Source: an uncultured Prevotellaceae bacterium
GTDB lineage: Bacteria > Bacteroidota > Bacteroidia > Bacteroidales > Bacteroidaceae
DNA length: 64,000 nt
Direction: 5' to 3'
Assembly (NCBI GenBank): GCA_902774815.1
Contig: CACYJV010000033.1
Coordinates: forward strand, 1-64,000
Part shown: piece by piece, positions 16,937-24,801 of the stretch
Position numbering within the stretch: the first letter of the stretch is position 1
How the letters are laid out: every line of letters starts with the position of its first letter
Made by a program: the position numbers and the translations under genes
Notes under the pieces: model-generated
What the model was told of the DNA's origin: nothing
What the model saw: the letters and a program-made list of their open reading frames with translations, nothing else
Databases searched by the model: none

Positions 16937-17968
16937 CTAAATGTTTTCGGCTAATATATCCACTACGTGCTCTGGCTGGTAGTCGGCAGCTTTCTGAATG
17001 CAATTCATGCGCATGGTGAGAAGTGTGTCATGCCTATGAGCCAACTCTACGAGTAATGCCGAAAGTGAATCAGAGGACTTTGGCTCGATGATGAAACCAG
17101 TCTTGCCATCTTCGACAATCTCGGCATTGGCCATCCAATTACTCGCTACGGCGGGAATGCCGGCAGCAAGTGCGTCGATGAGCGTTCCTGGGAAGCCTTC
17201 GCCATCGTAGAAAGTTGGGAAGAGCAGAAGGTAGTATTTGCTCAAGACGGCAGTACTCTTATCGAAGGGAATGGTTCCCTTGTATTTGATAACGTCAGAT
17301 TGCTCCTCCAAGAGCTCATGAAACCATTCCGGTTCTTCAATATTGCCAAAGATGTCGAGCGTGAAGGCCATTTTTCCCAATGCTTCATTGGCTTTCCTGA
17401 CGGCTTCAATGGCAATGCCGATGCCCTTTTCCCTATTGACTCGTGAAAAAGTGCATAGGGGTAGAGGGCTCGTTTCCTGCCTGAACAAGTTGTTTTCTGG
17501 GCAGATGTCGAGTTTCTTGCAATTGGGTAGAACTATCGCGTTATTGATTCCTTGCTTAGATAGTTCATCGTGCATTAGATGTGTCTCCACGTAGATTTGA
17601 TGGAAACGTTTCAAAAACGAGCGATAGATAGGATGTTTGCTGGCAAACAGTGGCAGCCAACCGCCAATGACTACGTAATGGAGCTTCCTATTGAAAAACA
17701 AATTGAAAAAGGCAAACAGTGGTATGATGACGAGAATTCCTTTACGCGAAGGCATGACAACTACGTTTTGATGACTGCGAAGCAGTTGTAATGTCGTATA
17801 AGGCATCGTTAGCAATGCTTTGGAACCACCCTTTGTATCTTTTAGCGAGACTTCGTCATCGCCATAGCGCCTGACGAGTTCCTCGCCAATGACTCTCGTC
17901 TTGGTGATTTGCCCTCCAGTGGCATCGGAACCGAATGCAAAGTGGCCTAAAACAGCGATTCTCTTCAT
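16937..17968 (-). CDS. glycosyltransferase family 4
   Basis: This protein of about 343 residues opens with IAVLGHFAFGSDATGGQITKT. Later come TFSRVNREKGIGIAIEAV and the donor-loop region FPTFYDGEGFPGTLIDALAAGIPAVASNWMANAEIVEDGKTGF, where the E-x7-E pattern is typical of GT4. It probably adds a sugar to the repeat unit. The start 17971 (one more Met) is equally possible. It is 38 bases downstream of the WbsX-like gene. Confidence 0.85.
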   Translation of the reverse strand: MKRIAVLGHFAFGSDATGGQITKTRVIGEELVRRYGDDEVSLKDTKGGSKALLTMPYTTLQLLRSHQNVVVMPSRKGILVIIPLFAFFNLFFNRKLHYVVIGGWLPLFASKHPIYRSFLKRFHQIYVETHLMHDELSKQGINNAIVLPNCKKLDICPENNLFRQETSPLPLCTFSRVNREKGIGIAIEAVRKANEALGKMAFTLDIFGNIEEPEWFHELLEEQSDVIKYKGTIPFDKSTAVLSKYYLLLFPTFYDGEGFPGTLIDALAAGIPAVASNWMANAEIVEDGKTGFIIEPKSSDSLSALLVELAHRHDTLLTMRMNCIQKAADYQPEHVVDILAENI

Positions 17969-18009
17969 CATGGATGTTCTTGGTTAGAGTGGATTGGTAA
18001 TAGTACTGA

Positions 18010-19155
18010 CTATTCGAACTTGTCGATGGCGTTGCGTATGGCTTTAATATAGCCATGCCCGAACTTCTGGTCGGGTTCCACATAGTCGCCTTCACCCCAC
18101 TCGTTCCAAGCCTTTAGGAATAGCAGTTGGTGCTCAGGCTCTTTCTGCTTGATGAGTTCAATGGCTCTTTCCACAGTATCTTGGAAGCGGTCAGGTGTAC
18201 TGTCGACAACGATCTCAGAGTTTTTCCCAGCCCTTGGCGTGCGGTCCCATTGTGGAAGAAGGGTGGGGTAGATATTCTCACCTGCGTCTTCTGGAACGTA
18301 GTAGTTGGCCATCAGGCGGCTGTAGTCCATCTTTGAATAGGTCGGTGCGAACGTTTTTCCGCTGAGCATGCGCCACATCATGCGCGTCTTTCCTTGCAGG
18401 AGGGCAACGGCACGCCTGTAGCCTGACGACATCACGGCATCGAAGCCTAAATCAAGTACTGCTTGGTAGTACTCCTTAGCCTTGTCAGCAGAATAATAGT
18501 CGGCAGCTTGTCCGGGAAGGCCTTTGCCAGCATTGTCGGTATGGCCTACGAAGTGAATGCCGGGCAGTCCGTTTTCGCGTGCCAACCGTTGCCAAAGGTC
18601 TATGAACTCTCTTGCATCTGGGATATGGTGGGGTGCCCAAACAGCAAAGAGAGGTTTCCCGTCAACGGTAATATAGCGTGGGTCGCGGAAGGCAGGCAGA
18701 ACGTAATTGAAATGCCTTACATAGTCCTCCTTGTCGTACTCCATTTTCATGATCATCGAGTCGCGTCGGAAGTTGTTGCCTTTTTGCCACGTCTTGTTCG
18801 TCCAATCATGGTTGGCCCAACAGAGGCAGAAAGGGAAGTTAGGCTTGCCACTGGTGAGCACCTCGTTGAAAGGCCGTTCCAGCAACTGCCTGCCATTGCC
18901 AAACCAATAGTGGTAGTAGCAGAATCCTTCCAGCCCAGCCTCGCGCGCCAACTGTGCCTGTTGCTCGCGTACTTCTGGCAGGCGCAGGTCGTAGAAGCCC
19001 AAGTCGGCGGGGATGCGCGGCTGGTAGTGGCCGCGGAACAGCGGCTTGGCTTTGGCCACGTTCATCCATTCCGTGAAGCCCTTGCCCCACCACTCATCGT
19101 TCTCTGGGATAGGGTGGTATTGAGGTAGATATAATCCTATGATGCGTGGTTTCAT
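18010..19155 (-). CDS. WbsX-like protein (GH99-like domain)
   Basis: This 381-residue protein has the signature IIGLYLPQYHPIPENDEWWGKGFTEWMNV at its start and then GFCYYHYWF, FCLCWANHDWT, and LLFLKAWNEWGEGDYVEPD near the end. WbsX proteins are widespread in O-antigen clusters. Some were named glycosyltransferases, but the fold resembles GH99 hydrolases, so the reaction is uncertain. Its place between an acyltransferase and a glycosyltransferase in the same operon supports a role in polysaccharide assembly or trimming. Confidence 0.85.
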   Translation of the reverse strand: MKPRIIGLYLPQYHPIPENDEWWGKGFTEWMNVAKAKPLFRGHYQPRIPADLGFYDLRLPEVREQQAQLAREAGLEGFCYYHYWFGNGRQLLERPFNEVLTSGKPNFPFCLCWANHDWTNKTWQKGNNFRRDSMIMKMEYDKEDYVRHFNYVLPAFRDPRYITVDGKPLFAVWAPHHIPDAREFIDLWQRLARENGLPGIHFVGHTDNAGKGLPGQAADYYSADKAKEYYQAVLDLGFDAVMSSGYRRAVALLQGKTRMMWRMLSGKTFAPTYSKMDYSRLMANYYVPEDAGENIYPTLLPQWDRTPRAGKNSEIVVDSTPDRFQDTVERAIELIKQKEPEHQLLFLKAWNEWGEGDYVEPDQKFGHGYIKAIRNAIDKFE

Positions 19156-19163
19156 ATCCTGTA

Positions 19164-19796
19164 TTAAGGGGTTATTTCAAGTTCTACTCTTAATTTCTCG
19201 CATAATGATTGGCGAGAAGTGAAAGGTTCGTTGTTAAGGTACCATGCATCACGAGCAGTACTCTTAATTGTAGCTGGCATTCCGGCCAAAAGAATGTTGT
19301 CTTGGTCAAATGATTTTGTTATGACCGAGTTCGCTGCAATTGTGACGTCGTTACCTAAAGACTGACAAGACGTTATCTTGCCGCCTGTACTCAAACTCAA
19401 ACCATCGCCGATGTGCTTATCGGTAGAAGTTATGCATGTGCTTGAATGAATAATGGCATAATTGCCAATATGGTTCTTTAGTCCAACAACAATCGTCCCA
19501 TAGTGATTGAGCACCAGACCATAGCCGAAAACGTCAGGACCAATGCTGTAGCCAAGTTTCAGGCCCAACCGTTGGAATCGCCAATGGTAATATACCCATA
19601 TCAGATTTCCTTTGTTTCTATAATACGATAGTTTTCTCATTGTTTCAAGATACTGCATGACAAAGTCTGGCAAGAATAGGTTCTTGACTTTTTGACCAAA
19701 CGACAGCTTGAAAACACCTCTGTTCATCATTCTGTCTGCGAGGATATAAAACCGTAATTCTTTTCTGTTTCTGATCATATGCTGTAGGGATATCAA
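19164..19796 (-). CDS. hexapeptide-repeat acyltransferase, serine-acetyltransferase-like
   Basis: This 210-residue protein has an N-terminal helical part. From about residue 95, left-handed beta-helix repeats follow (GYGLVLNHYGTIVVG, HIGNYAIIHSSTCI, HIGDGLSLSTGGKI, SLGNDVTIAANSVITKSF), with the late LAGMPAT typical of the family. It probably O- or N-acetylates a sugar of the polymer using acetyl-CoA. The start overlaps the upstream glycosyltransferase stop by four bases (ATGA), indicating translational coupling. Confidence 0.85.
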   Translation of the reverse strand: MISLQHMIRNRKELRFYILADRMMNRGVFKLSFGQKVKNLFLPDFVMQYLETMRKLSYYRNKGNLIWVYYHWRFQRLGLKLGYSIGPDVFGYGLVLNHYGTIVVGLKNHIGNYAIIHSSTCITSTDKHIGDGLSLSTGGKITSCQSLGNDVTIAANSVITKSFDQDNILLAGMPATIKSTARDAWYLNNEPFTSRQSLCEKLRVELEITP

Positions 19797-20947
19797 AGAA
19801 TTATTGCTTGGATTAATTTTTCAAGATCGCTTCTTTGCCGTTTGCAAATCTGCTCATATCGCTGACGGGACTTCATTGCATAGGTGTCGCGGTCAGCTAA
19901 TACAAGTTTCAGGGCACGATAGAGGTCGGCAGGATAGAACGGAGAGAAATAGATGCCTGCATCGCCCAGTATCTCTGGGATGCTCGTGACGTTGGAGGCC
20001 ACGGTGGGGGTGCCATGTCGTGCCGCTTCAATCGGTGGATAGCCGAAGCCCTCGAAGAAAGAACCGAACACCAGCGCGTAAGCATGTTTATAGGCATGCT
20101 CGAGGTCGGCATCATTTAGATAGTCGACGTCAATATGACGGGGAGAGGTGCTCTTGCCATATTTTAGCGTGAGCAGGTGCAGGTCGGGATATTCTTCCTG
20201 AAGTTTACTGAACACCTTGACGACGAGCGACGGATTCTTGTAGATGCGGTTAGCTGCCAACATGAGCAGATAGGGCTTTCCTGACTGTACTAACTGGGCG
20301 AGTTTCGGATGCTCAATAGGGACAGCAGGTTCTTGACTCTTCAACGGCGAGTAGCAGATGCGTATCTTGTTGGCGCATTGTGGGAAGTAGTACTCCAATG
20401 CCGAGCGTGAGTATTCAGACACGGTGTAGGGGATGGTGTTGGCAGCAGAGAAAAGCTGCATGACATGCTCATAACGCTTCCGCTGCTGTCGCTGCCATCG
20501 CCCAGACCAGAGGTTAAAGAGTCGTTTCGCATACTGCAGCGATGACTCGTTAAACTTGTCGGAAAGCATCAAGTCAATGCGGTTGTCGCATCGCTCCACG
20601 TCGAAGATGTCGTGGATGAACATGATGACTTTGCACTTGATGTCCCGCAGGTCGTATTTAGCATAGAACTGACCGATGGCTATGAAGAAAGTGTCAACGG
20701 AATTGCTGCTGATGACCTCGGCCAAAGGCATCGTGGAAATGTCAACCAGACGGATGCCCCATTGGTTTGCCAATTGATGGCAGTCGAAACGGCCTTCGGT
20801 AGGAAGTGTCGCATCGTAGGCCGCAAAGACTTGCACGTCGGCGTCGCGGGTTGCGAACAGTTCATCGTAGACGGCTTTGGCAAAGCTCGCAGCACCGCCA
20901 TAGCCACCTTGTGTCTGGAAGGGGATGAAGTCAATCAGTAGGTTCAT
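19793..20947 (-). CDS. glycosyltransferase, GT4-like
   Basis: This protein is about 384 residues from MNLLIDF (20947). The upstream in-frame codons back to 21043 lie inside the previous gene and have no family character. Motifs: FQTQGGYGGAASFAKAVY near the start, FIHDIFDVERCDN, YTVSEYSRSALEYYF, and the donor region ALVFGSFFEGFGYPPIEAARHGTPTVASNVTSIPEILGDAGIYF. It overlaps the Wzy-like gene by 17 bases. The acceptor and donor sugars cannot be inferred. Confidence 0.85.
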   Translation of the reverse strand: MNLLIDFIPFQTQGGYGGAASFAKAVYDELFATRDADVQVFAAYDATLPTEGRFDCHQLANQWGIRLVDISTMPLAEVISSNSVDTFFIAIGQFYAKYDLRDIKCKVIMFIHDIFDVERCDNRIDLMLSDKFNESSLQYAKRLFNLWSGRWQRQQRKRYEHVMQLFSAANTIPYTVSEYSRSALEYYFPQCANKIRICYSPLKSQEPAVPIEHPKLAQLVQSGKPYLLMLAANRIYKNPSLVVKVFSKLQEEYPDLHLLTLKYGKSTSPRHIDVDYLNDADLEHAYKHAYALVFGSFFEGFGYPPIEAARHGTPTVASNVTSIPEILGDAGIYFSPFYPADLYRALKLVLADRDTYAMKSRQRYEQICKRQRSDLEKLIQAIIL

Positions 20948-22157
20948 GGTCTTCGTTGTTTTCTTTATTCTCAAGGTCGTTGTAAGCAGCACAGTAGAGC
21001 GGGATGAAGCGTCCGAACCATAGTACAAAGGCGTCGACGCCAAAGATTAACAGCGTCACAATCCAGGCAGAAATCTTTGCCCGACGGTTTTTGCTGGGAT
21101 TGTAGGCGAGGAAGAAGAACAAAATGATCAATGCCAGTCCGACAAAACCATTGTCGTAGATGAACACTTTGTAGCCCGAGTCGCCAAACATCTCCTGTCG
21201 TTCTCGACCGAAAAGGATGTCGGACGACTGCATGAAGTTCTCGAAGTCGGCATCGAAATCGGCTGTTGTTCGGTTGTTGCCAGCAAGTTCGCCTTCGTCA
21301 ACCTCCATACGGAGCACGATGAGGCTATTCACCAGATTGTCGCCGTCGTTGTAATAGAACGATCCAATGATGACAGAGGCTATTACGGCACTGATCAGAA
21401 TCAGGTTAAGCAGGATGCGCCGTCCCTTCGTCCACATGTTGAGGAATACAATGGCTACGAGATAGACATAGGCACCCAGTGAGAACGAAATGAGCAGTGC
21501 CGTCAGCAGCGTGATGTTCCACCATCGGCGCCACTTGCCACGCTGAGCCAGGAGCAGGACTGCACAGACGGTTCCCAAATGCGACGGCTCAGGGAAAACC
21601 GATTGGAAGCGTGGAATGAAGGCCAGCAACTGGCGTTCGTCGATAAGGAAGAAATAGTAATTGGAGAAAAGGTAGAAAGCATCTCCGTACTGTAGGTTGG
21701 AGGATGGCAAGGGGAATCCAAACAGATAGAGGAAGAAAAAGAACATCGACGGTATCAGCAGGATAGCCATCGATTTTGCTAAGATAGTGGATAGGGAACT
21801 CAATTCTTTCCTTTCGTATCGGAACAGGGCAAAGAAGATAAACGCAAGGAACACTACGGAGATGAGTCCCTTGATGGATTTACTGGCGATGATGCCTTGA
21901 TAGTAGCCTAACAGCAGGTAGGCTGCAAAGGGTATAAGAAAGTCGGTACGACTGAAAATAGGGCGACTAGTGGTGCGGTCGATGAGCATGGCCAAGAGCA
22001 ATAGGAACGACACGAACACTGGGTAGTACGAATGGATGGACCATAGGAACCATGGGCGCAACGAAGCAAAGAACGCCAGCAGCATTCCCGCATAGAAAAG
22101 GAACTTGACGAGACTCCTTTTCTCAATGAGGTAGAACTTACTCAGGTCGATGGTCAT
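20931..22157 (-). CDS. Wzy-like O-antigen/exopolysaccharide polymerase
   Basis: This protein is about 408 residues from MTIDLSKFYLIEK (22157). It is highly hydrophobic, with about ten membrane helices and a large soluble loop near residues 295-345 (DEGELAGNNRTTADFDADFENFMQSSD). Wzy proteins are very diverse in sequence. The call rests on topology, a PEPSHLGTV motif like those in Wzy/WaaL-type proteins, and position beside Wzx. It would join repeat units in the periplasm. It overlaps the flippase gene by 20 bases. Confidence 0.7.
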   Translation of the reverse strand: MTIDLSKFYLIEKRSLVKFLFYAGMLLAFFASLRPWFLWSIHSYYPVFVSFLLLLAMLIDRTTSRPIFSRTDFLIPFAAYLLLGYYQGIIASKSIKGLISVVFLAFIFFALFRYERKELSSLSTILAKSMAILLIPSMFFFFLYLFGFPLPSSNLQYGDAFYLFSNYYFFLIDERQLLAFIPRFQSVFPEPSHLGTVCAVLLLAQRGKWRRWWNITLLTALLISFSLGAYVYLVAIVFLNMWTKGRRILLNLILISAVIASVIIGSFYYNDGDNLVNSLIVLRMEVDEGELAGNNRTTADFDADFENFMQSSDILFGRERQEMFGDSGYKVFIYDNGFVGLALIILFFFLAYNPSKNRRAKISAWIVTLLIFGVDAFVLWFGRFIPLYCAAYNDLENKENNEDHEPTD

Positions 22158-23682
22158 GGCTGAATCGCGATGTGATGAGACGTGTGGCAAACTCCCGCTC
22201 GTCACGGTCTAAGGTGAACGTCCAGAGTGCAACCATGCTGAAGGCTATCGACACGGGCAGCGTGACTAGGCTGTGCAGGCGGAAGTGCAGCATGGAGGAA
22301 AGTATCAGCGAAGTAATGCAGGCCACGGCCAGTTGGGGGAGTAATGGCAATAAGACATCCCGCAGGTAGGCTCTGATGCTGAGGCCGGCCGTGAATTTTA
22401 AGAATGGAATGCGGGCTACGGCCACCAAAAGTTCGATGATTACGAACAGCAGCATCACGCTGTCGACCGACATGCCACAGGCCAGCATGGCCCACGAGAT
22501 GGGCACAATGAGAATTTTCGGCGTGTACATGAGCAGCGAATAATTGCGGATGATGCCTGTGGCCTGATTGGCAGCATGCAGTCCCAATGTGGTCTGGTCG
22601 ATGAGGAATGCCAAAAGCATGGCTCGGCAGAACAGGCAGGTGTGCTCGGGAACGTTCTTATTGCGCAGCCAGAAATCGAGAATATCGGGCATCTCGATGA
22701 TGATGGGAATGGCCAGTACCATCATCAGGGCCGTGGAAAACTTGCTTTCCTTGCCTGCCAGGCGCAGCATCTGCTGGCGGTCGCCATTGCCTTCGGCTTT
22801 CATGATTTGCGGGTTCATGGCGTTCAGGATGGATGTCGACACGAAGCGCACGGCCCCGTTCACCTGCGAAGCCAGTCCGAAAGCGGCATTGATGGTGGTG
22901 CCGAAGAAATGGTTGAGCACGACCGACAGGCCTTGCTGTTGGCAAATGGTTGATGCCATACCATAGGTGGTCCATCCCGCAAATCCCAATAGTTTCGTGA
23001 TGATAGGCTTGTCGAGTGTCGATCGGCTGATGGCGAACCGGCTTTCCTGATATTTTACGAAGACATAGCCCATGAAGGCGATGAGGTTGATCAAGAGGAT
23101 GCCTCCCATGCCGATAGCGTAGGCAATGAGTTTGTCACCGCCAATGATGAGCAAGGTGAGGGCCAGCAGCAGTCGCATCACGCCGTCGGCAACCTCCACG
23201 ATAGAGATGTAGACAATGTTCTCACGGGCTATGAGCAGTGCCTTGAATGGCGAGATGATGATAGTCACGAGCAGCATCAGCACCGTGATGTCGTAGACGT
23301 AGGTGGCAGCCTGCAACCGGCTGGCAGCGATGTTCAGGGTGCTTCCGTTCATGATAAAGCCACGTAAGGCAAAGAGAATGCCCCCGATGAGCAATGCCAC
23401 GATGATATGGATGAGCAGGCTGTTGGCAAACACGCGGCGCACCTTCTCGATGTCGCCGGCACCATGATAGAACGACAGGTAGCGTTGGGTTGTCACAACG
23501 AGCGCATTGGTCAGGTAGCCCAGTATGCCCACCACGCCGGCTACGAGCGAATAGATGCCGTAGTCGTCTACATTGAGTGCTTCGAGCACTAACCGTGTGG
23601 AATAGAGCGATAGCCCAATATTCAGGATGGCTCTGGTATATTGGGCTAACGTGTTGACGATGATGCGCTTGGTAGGATTCAT
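22138..23682 (-). CDS. Wzx-like oligosaccharide flippase
   Basis: This 514-residue protein has about 12-14 membrane helices along its whole length. The N-terminus (NTLAQYTRAILNIGLSLYSTRLVLEALNVDDYGIYSLVAGVVGI) is typical of the polysaccharide biosynthesis/MATE-like exporter family. It flips lipid-linked repeat units to the periplasmic face. The start codon overlaps the stop of the Wzz gene by four bases (ATGA), so the two are probably co-translated. Confidence 0.85.
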   Translation of the reverse strand: MNPTKRIIVNTLAQYTRAILNIGLSLYSTRLVLEALNVDDYGIYSLVAGVVGILGYLTNALVVTTQRYLSFYHGAGDIEKVRRVFANSLLIHIIVALLIGGILFALRGFIMNGSTLNIAASRLQAATYVYDITVLMLLVTIIISPFKALLIARENIVYISIVEVADGVMRLLLALTLLIIGGDKLIAYAIGMGGILLINLIAFMGYVFVKYQESRFAISRSTLDKPIITKLLGFAGWTTYGMASTICQQQGLSVVLNHFFGTTINAAFGLASQVNGAVRFVSTSILNAMNPQIMKAEGNGDRQQMLRLAGKESKFSTALMMVLAIPIIIEMPDILDFWLRNKNVPEHTCLFCRAMLLAFLIDQTTLGLHAANQATGIIRNYSLLMYTPKILIVPISWAMLACGMSVDSVMLLFVIIELLVAVARIPFLKFTAGLSIRAYLRDVLLPLLPQLAVACITSLILSSMLHFRLHSLVTLPVSIAFSMVALWTFTLDRDEREFATRLITSRFSHDHRPE

Positions 23683-24737
23683 ACGGTTGCCTTCAATTCA
23701 TCCTTCAGAATCCAGCCGATGGTGCCGAAGAAGGCCAGCATCACCATGCCGATGACGAAGATCATGCGCTTCGGTCCTGTGGGCTTGATGGGCACGGAGG
23801 CTCCTTTGAGCAGCGTGAATGCCGGTGTGCGCTCCTGCACCTTCGCCTTGGCCTGCTGCAGCTGCGTCTGCATGGCGGTGTAGGTGTTGAACTTCAGCTG
23901 CATGTCGTTTTCCAGGTCTTCCTGCTTCGAGCGGTAGCTCTCGAGCACAACGTCCATGTTGCGGTCGGAGTAGCTGCCGTAGAGCTGGCGGGCACGCTCG
24001 TAGTCATGCTTGGCGTCGACAGCCAGTTTCGTGTAGTATTTCAGGTCGATGCGGGCTTTGTTCGTGCGGTATTCGGTGATGAACTGCTGCAGCAGCGAGC
24101 ACACCGAGTCGGCCACGGTCTTGCAGATGAGCTTGTCCTGATCGCGTACCATGATGGTGATGACACCCGTCTTCTTGTCCATGTTGAACGTTACGTTCTT
24201 CCGTATCTTGGAAATAAGCCCACTCTCTTTACGCGAGAGCACATAGGGATTGAACCCTGATTTGCCTTCGGAACCCTTGACGACTTCATCCTGTTTTTGG
24301 GGAAGCATCTTTTTGAACCAATCAAAGACGTAGTCCCACCAGGGACGTTTCTGCATGTCGCGCAGGTAGTCGTGGTAGTTGGTGTTGATTTCGCCATCGG
24401 CACTGACCACCTTGAAACTGAAGAACTTAGAAACAAATCCGTTGTCGTCCATCAAATCAGGGTAGAGCATTGGTGAGATGGCATCCGTGGTCTCCATGTT
24501 TGAGAGGTCGAAGCCGAACGATGCGGCGATAGACCCCAGTGCGCCGCCAGACATCGGACTCTCCATCTCGGGTGCCAGGCGCACGTCGGTGTCGTAGTAG
24601 CGTGGTATGCAGATGATGAAGAGGCACGACAACACGAAGGTCGCTGGCAGCGTGATGTAAAACAGCCGCTTGCGCTTCTTGATCTTCTTGAATAGTTCTC
24701 TGAGGTCTATGACGTCTTTGTTTTTATTTTCTTCCAT
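23679..24737 (-). CDS. Wzz-type chain-length determinant
   Basis: This 352-residue protein has an N-terminal helix (about 27-48) after DLRELFKKIKKRKR, a long periplasmic part with coiled-coil character (about 210-300), and a C-terminal helix (about 329-347) preceded by the proline-rich AxxPIKPTGPKR motif. That topology marks Wzz/polysaccharide co-polymerases. No C-terminal tyrosine kinase is fused, so it would set chain length together with Wzy and the Wza channel. It is the second gene of the operon. Confidence 0.88.
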   Translation of the reverse strand: MEENKNKDVIDLRELFKKIKKRKRLFYITLPATFVLSCLFIICIPRYYDTDVRLAPEMESPMSGGALGSIAASFGFDLSNMETTDAISPMLYPDLMDDNGFVSKFFSFKVVSADGEINTNYHDYLRDMQKRPWWDYVFDWFKKMLPQKQDEVVKGSEGKSGFNPYVLSRKESGLISKIRKNVTFNMDKKTGVITIMVRDQDKLICKTVADSVCSLLQQFITEYRTNKARIDLKYYTKLAVDAKHDYERARQLYGSYSDRNMDVVLESYRSKQEDLENDMQLKFNTYTAMQTQLQQAKAKVQERTPAFTLLKGASVPIKPTGPKRMIFVIGMVMLAFFGTIGWILKDELKATV

Positions 24738-24801
24738 TGATTCTTGAACTATTGATTCTTGAACTTTTGAACCTTGAATGTCGCGTAGCGAAAGTTGAAC
24801 T
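24738..24801. repeat. short word repeats between wza and wzz
   Basis: This 64-base gap is built of related words (TTGATTCTTGAACTA, TTGATTCTTGAACTT, TTGAACCTTGAA). On the minus strand it forms the spacer before wzz and could vary by slippage. Confidence 0.45.
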
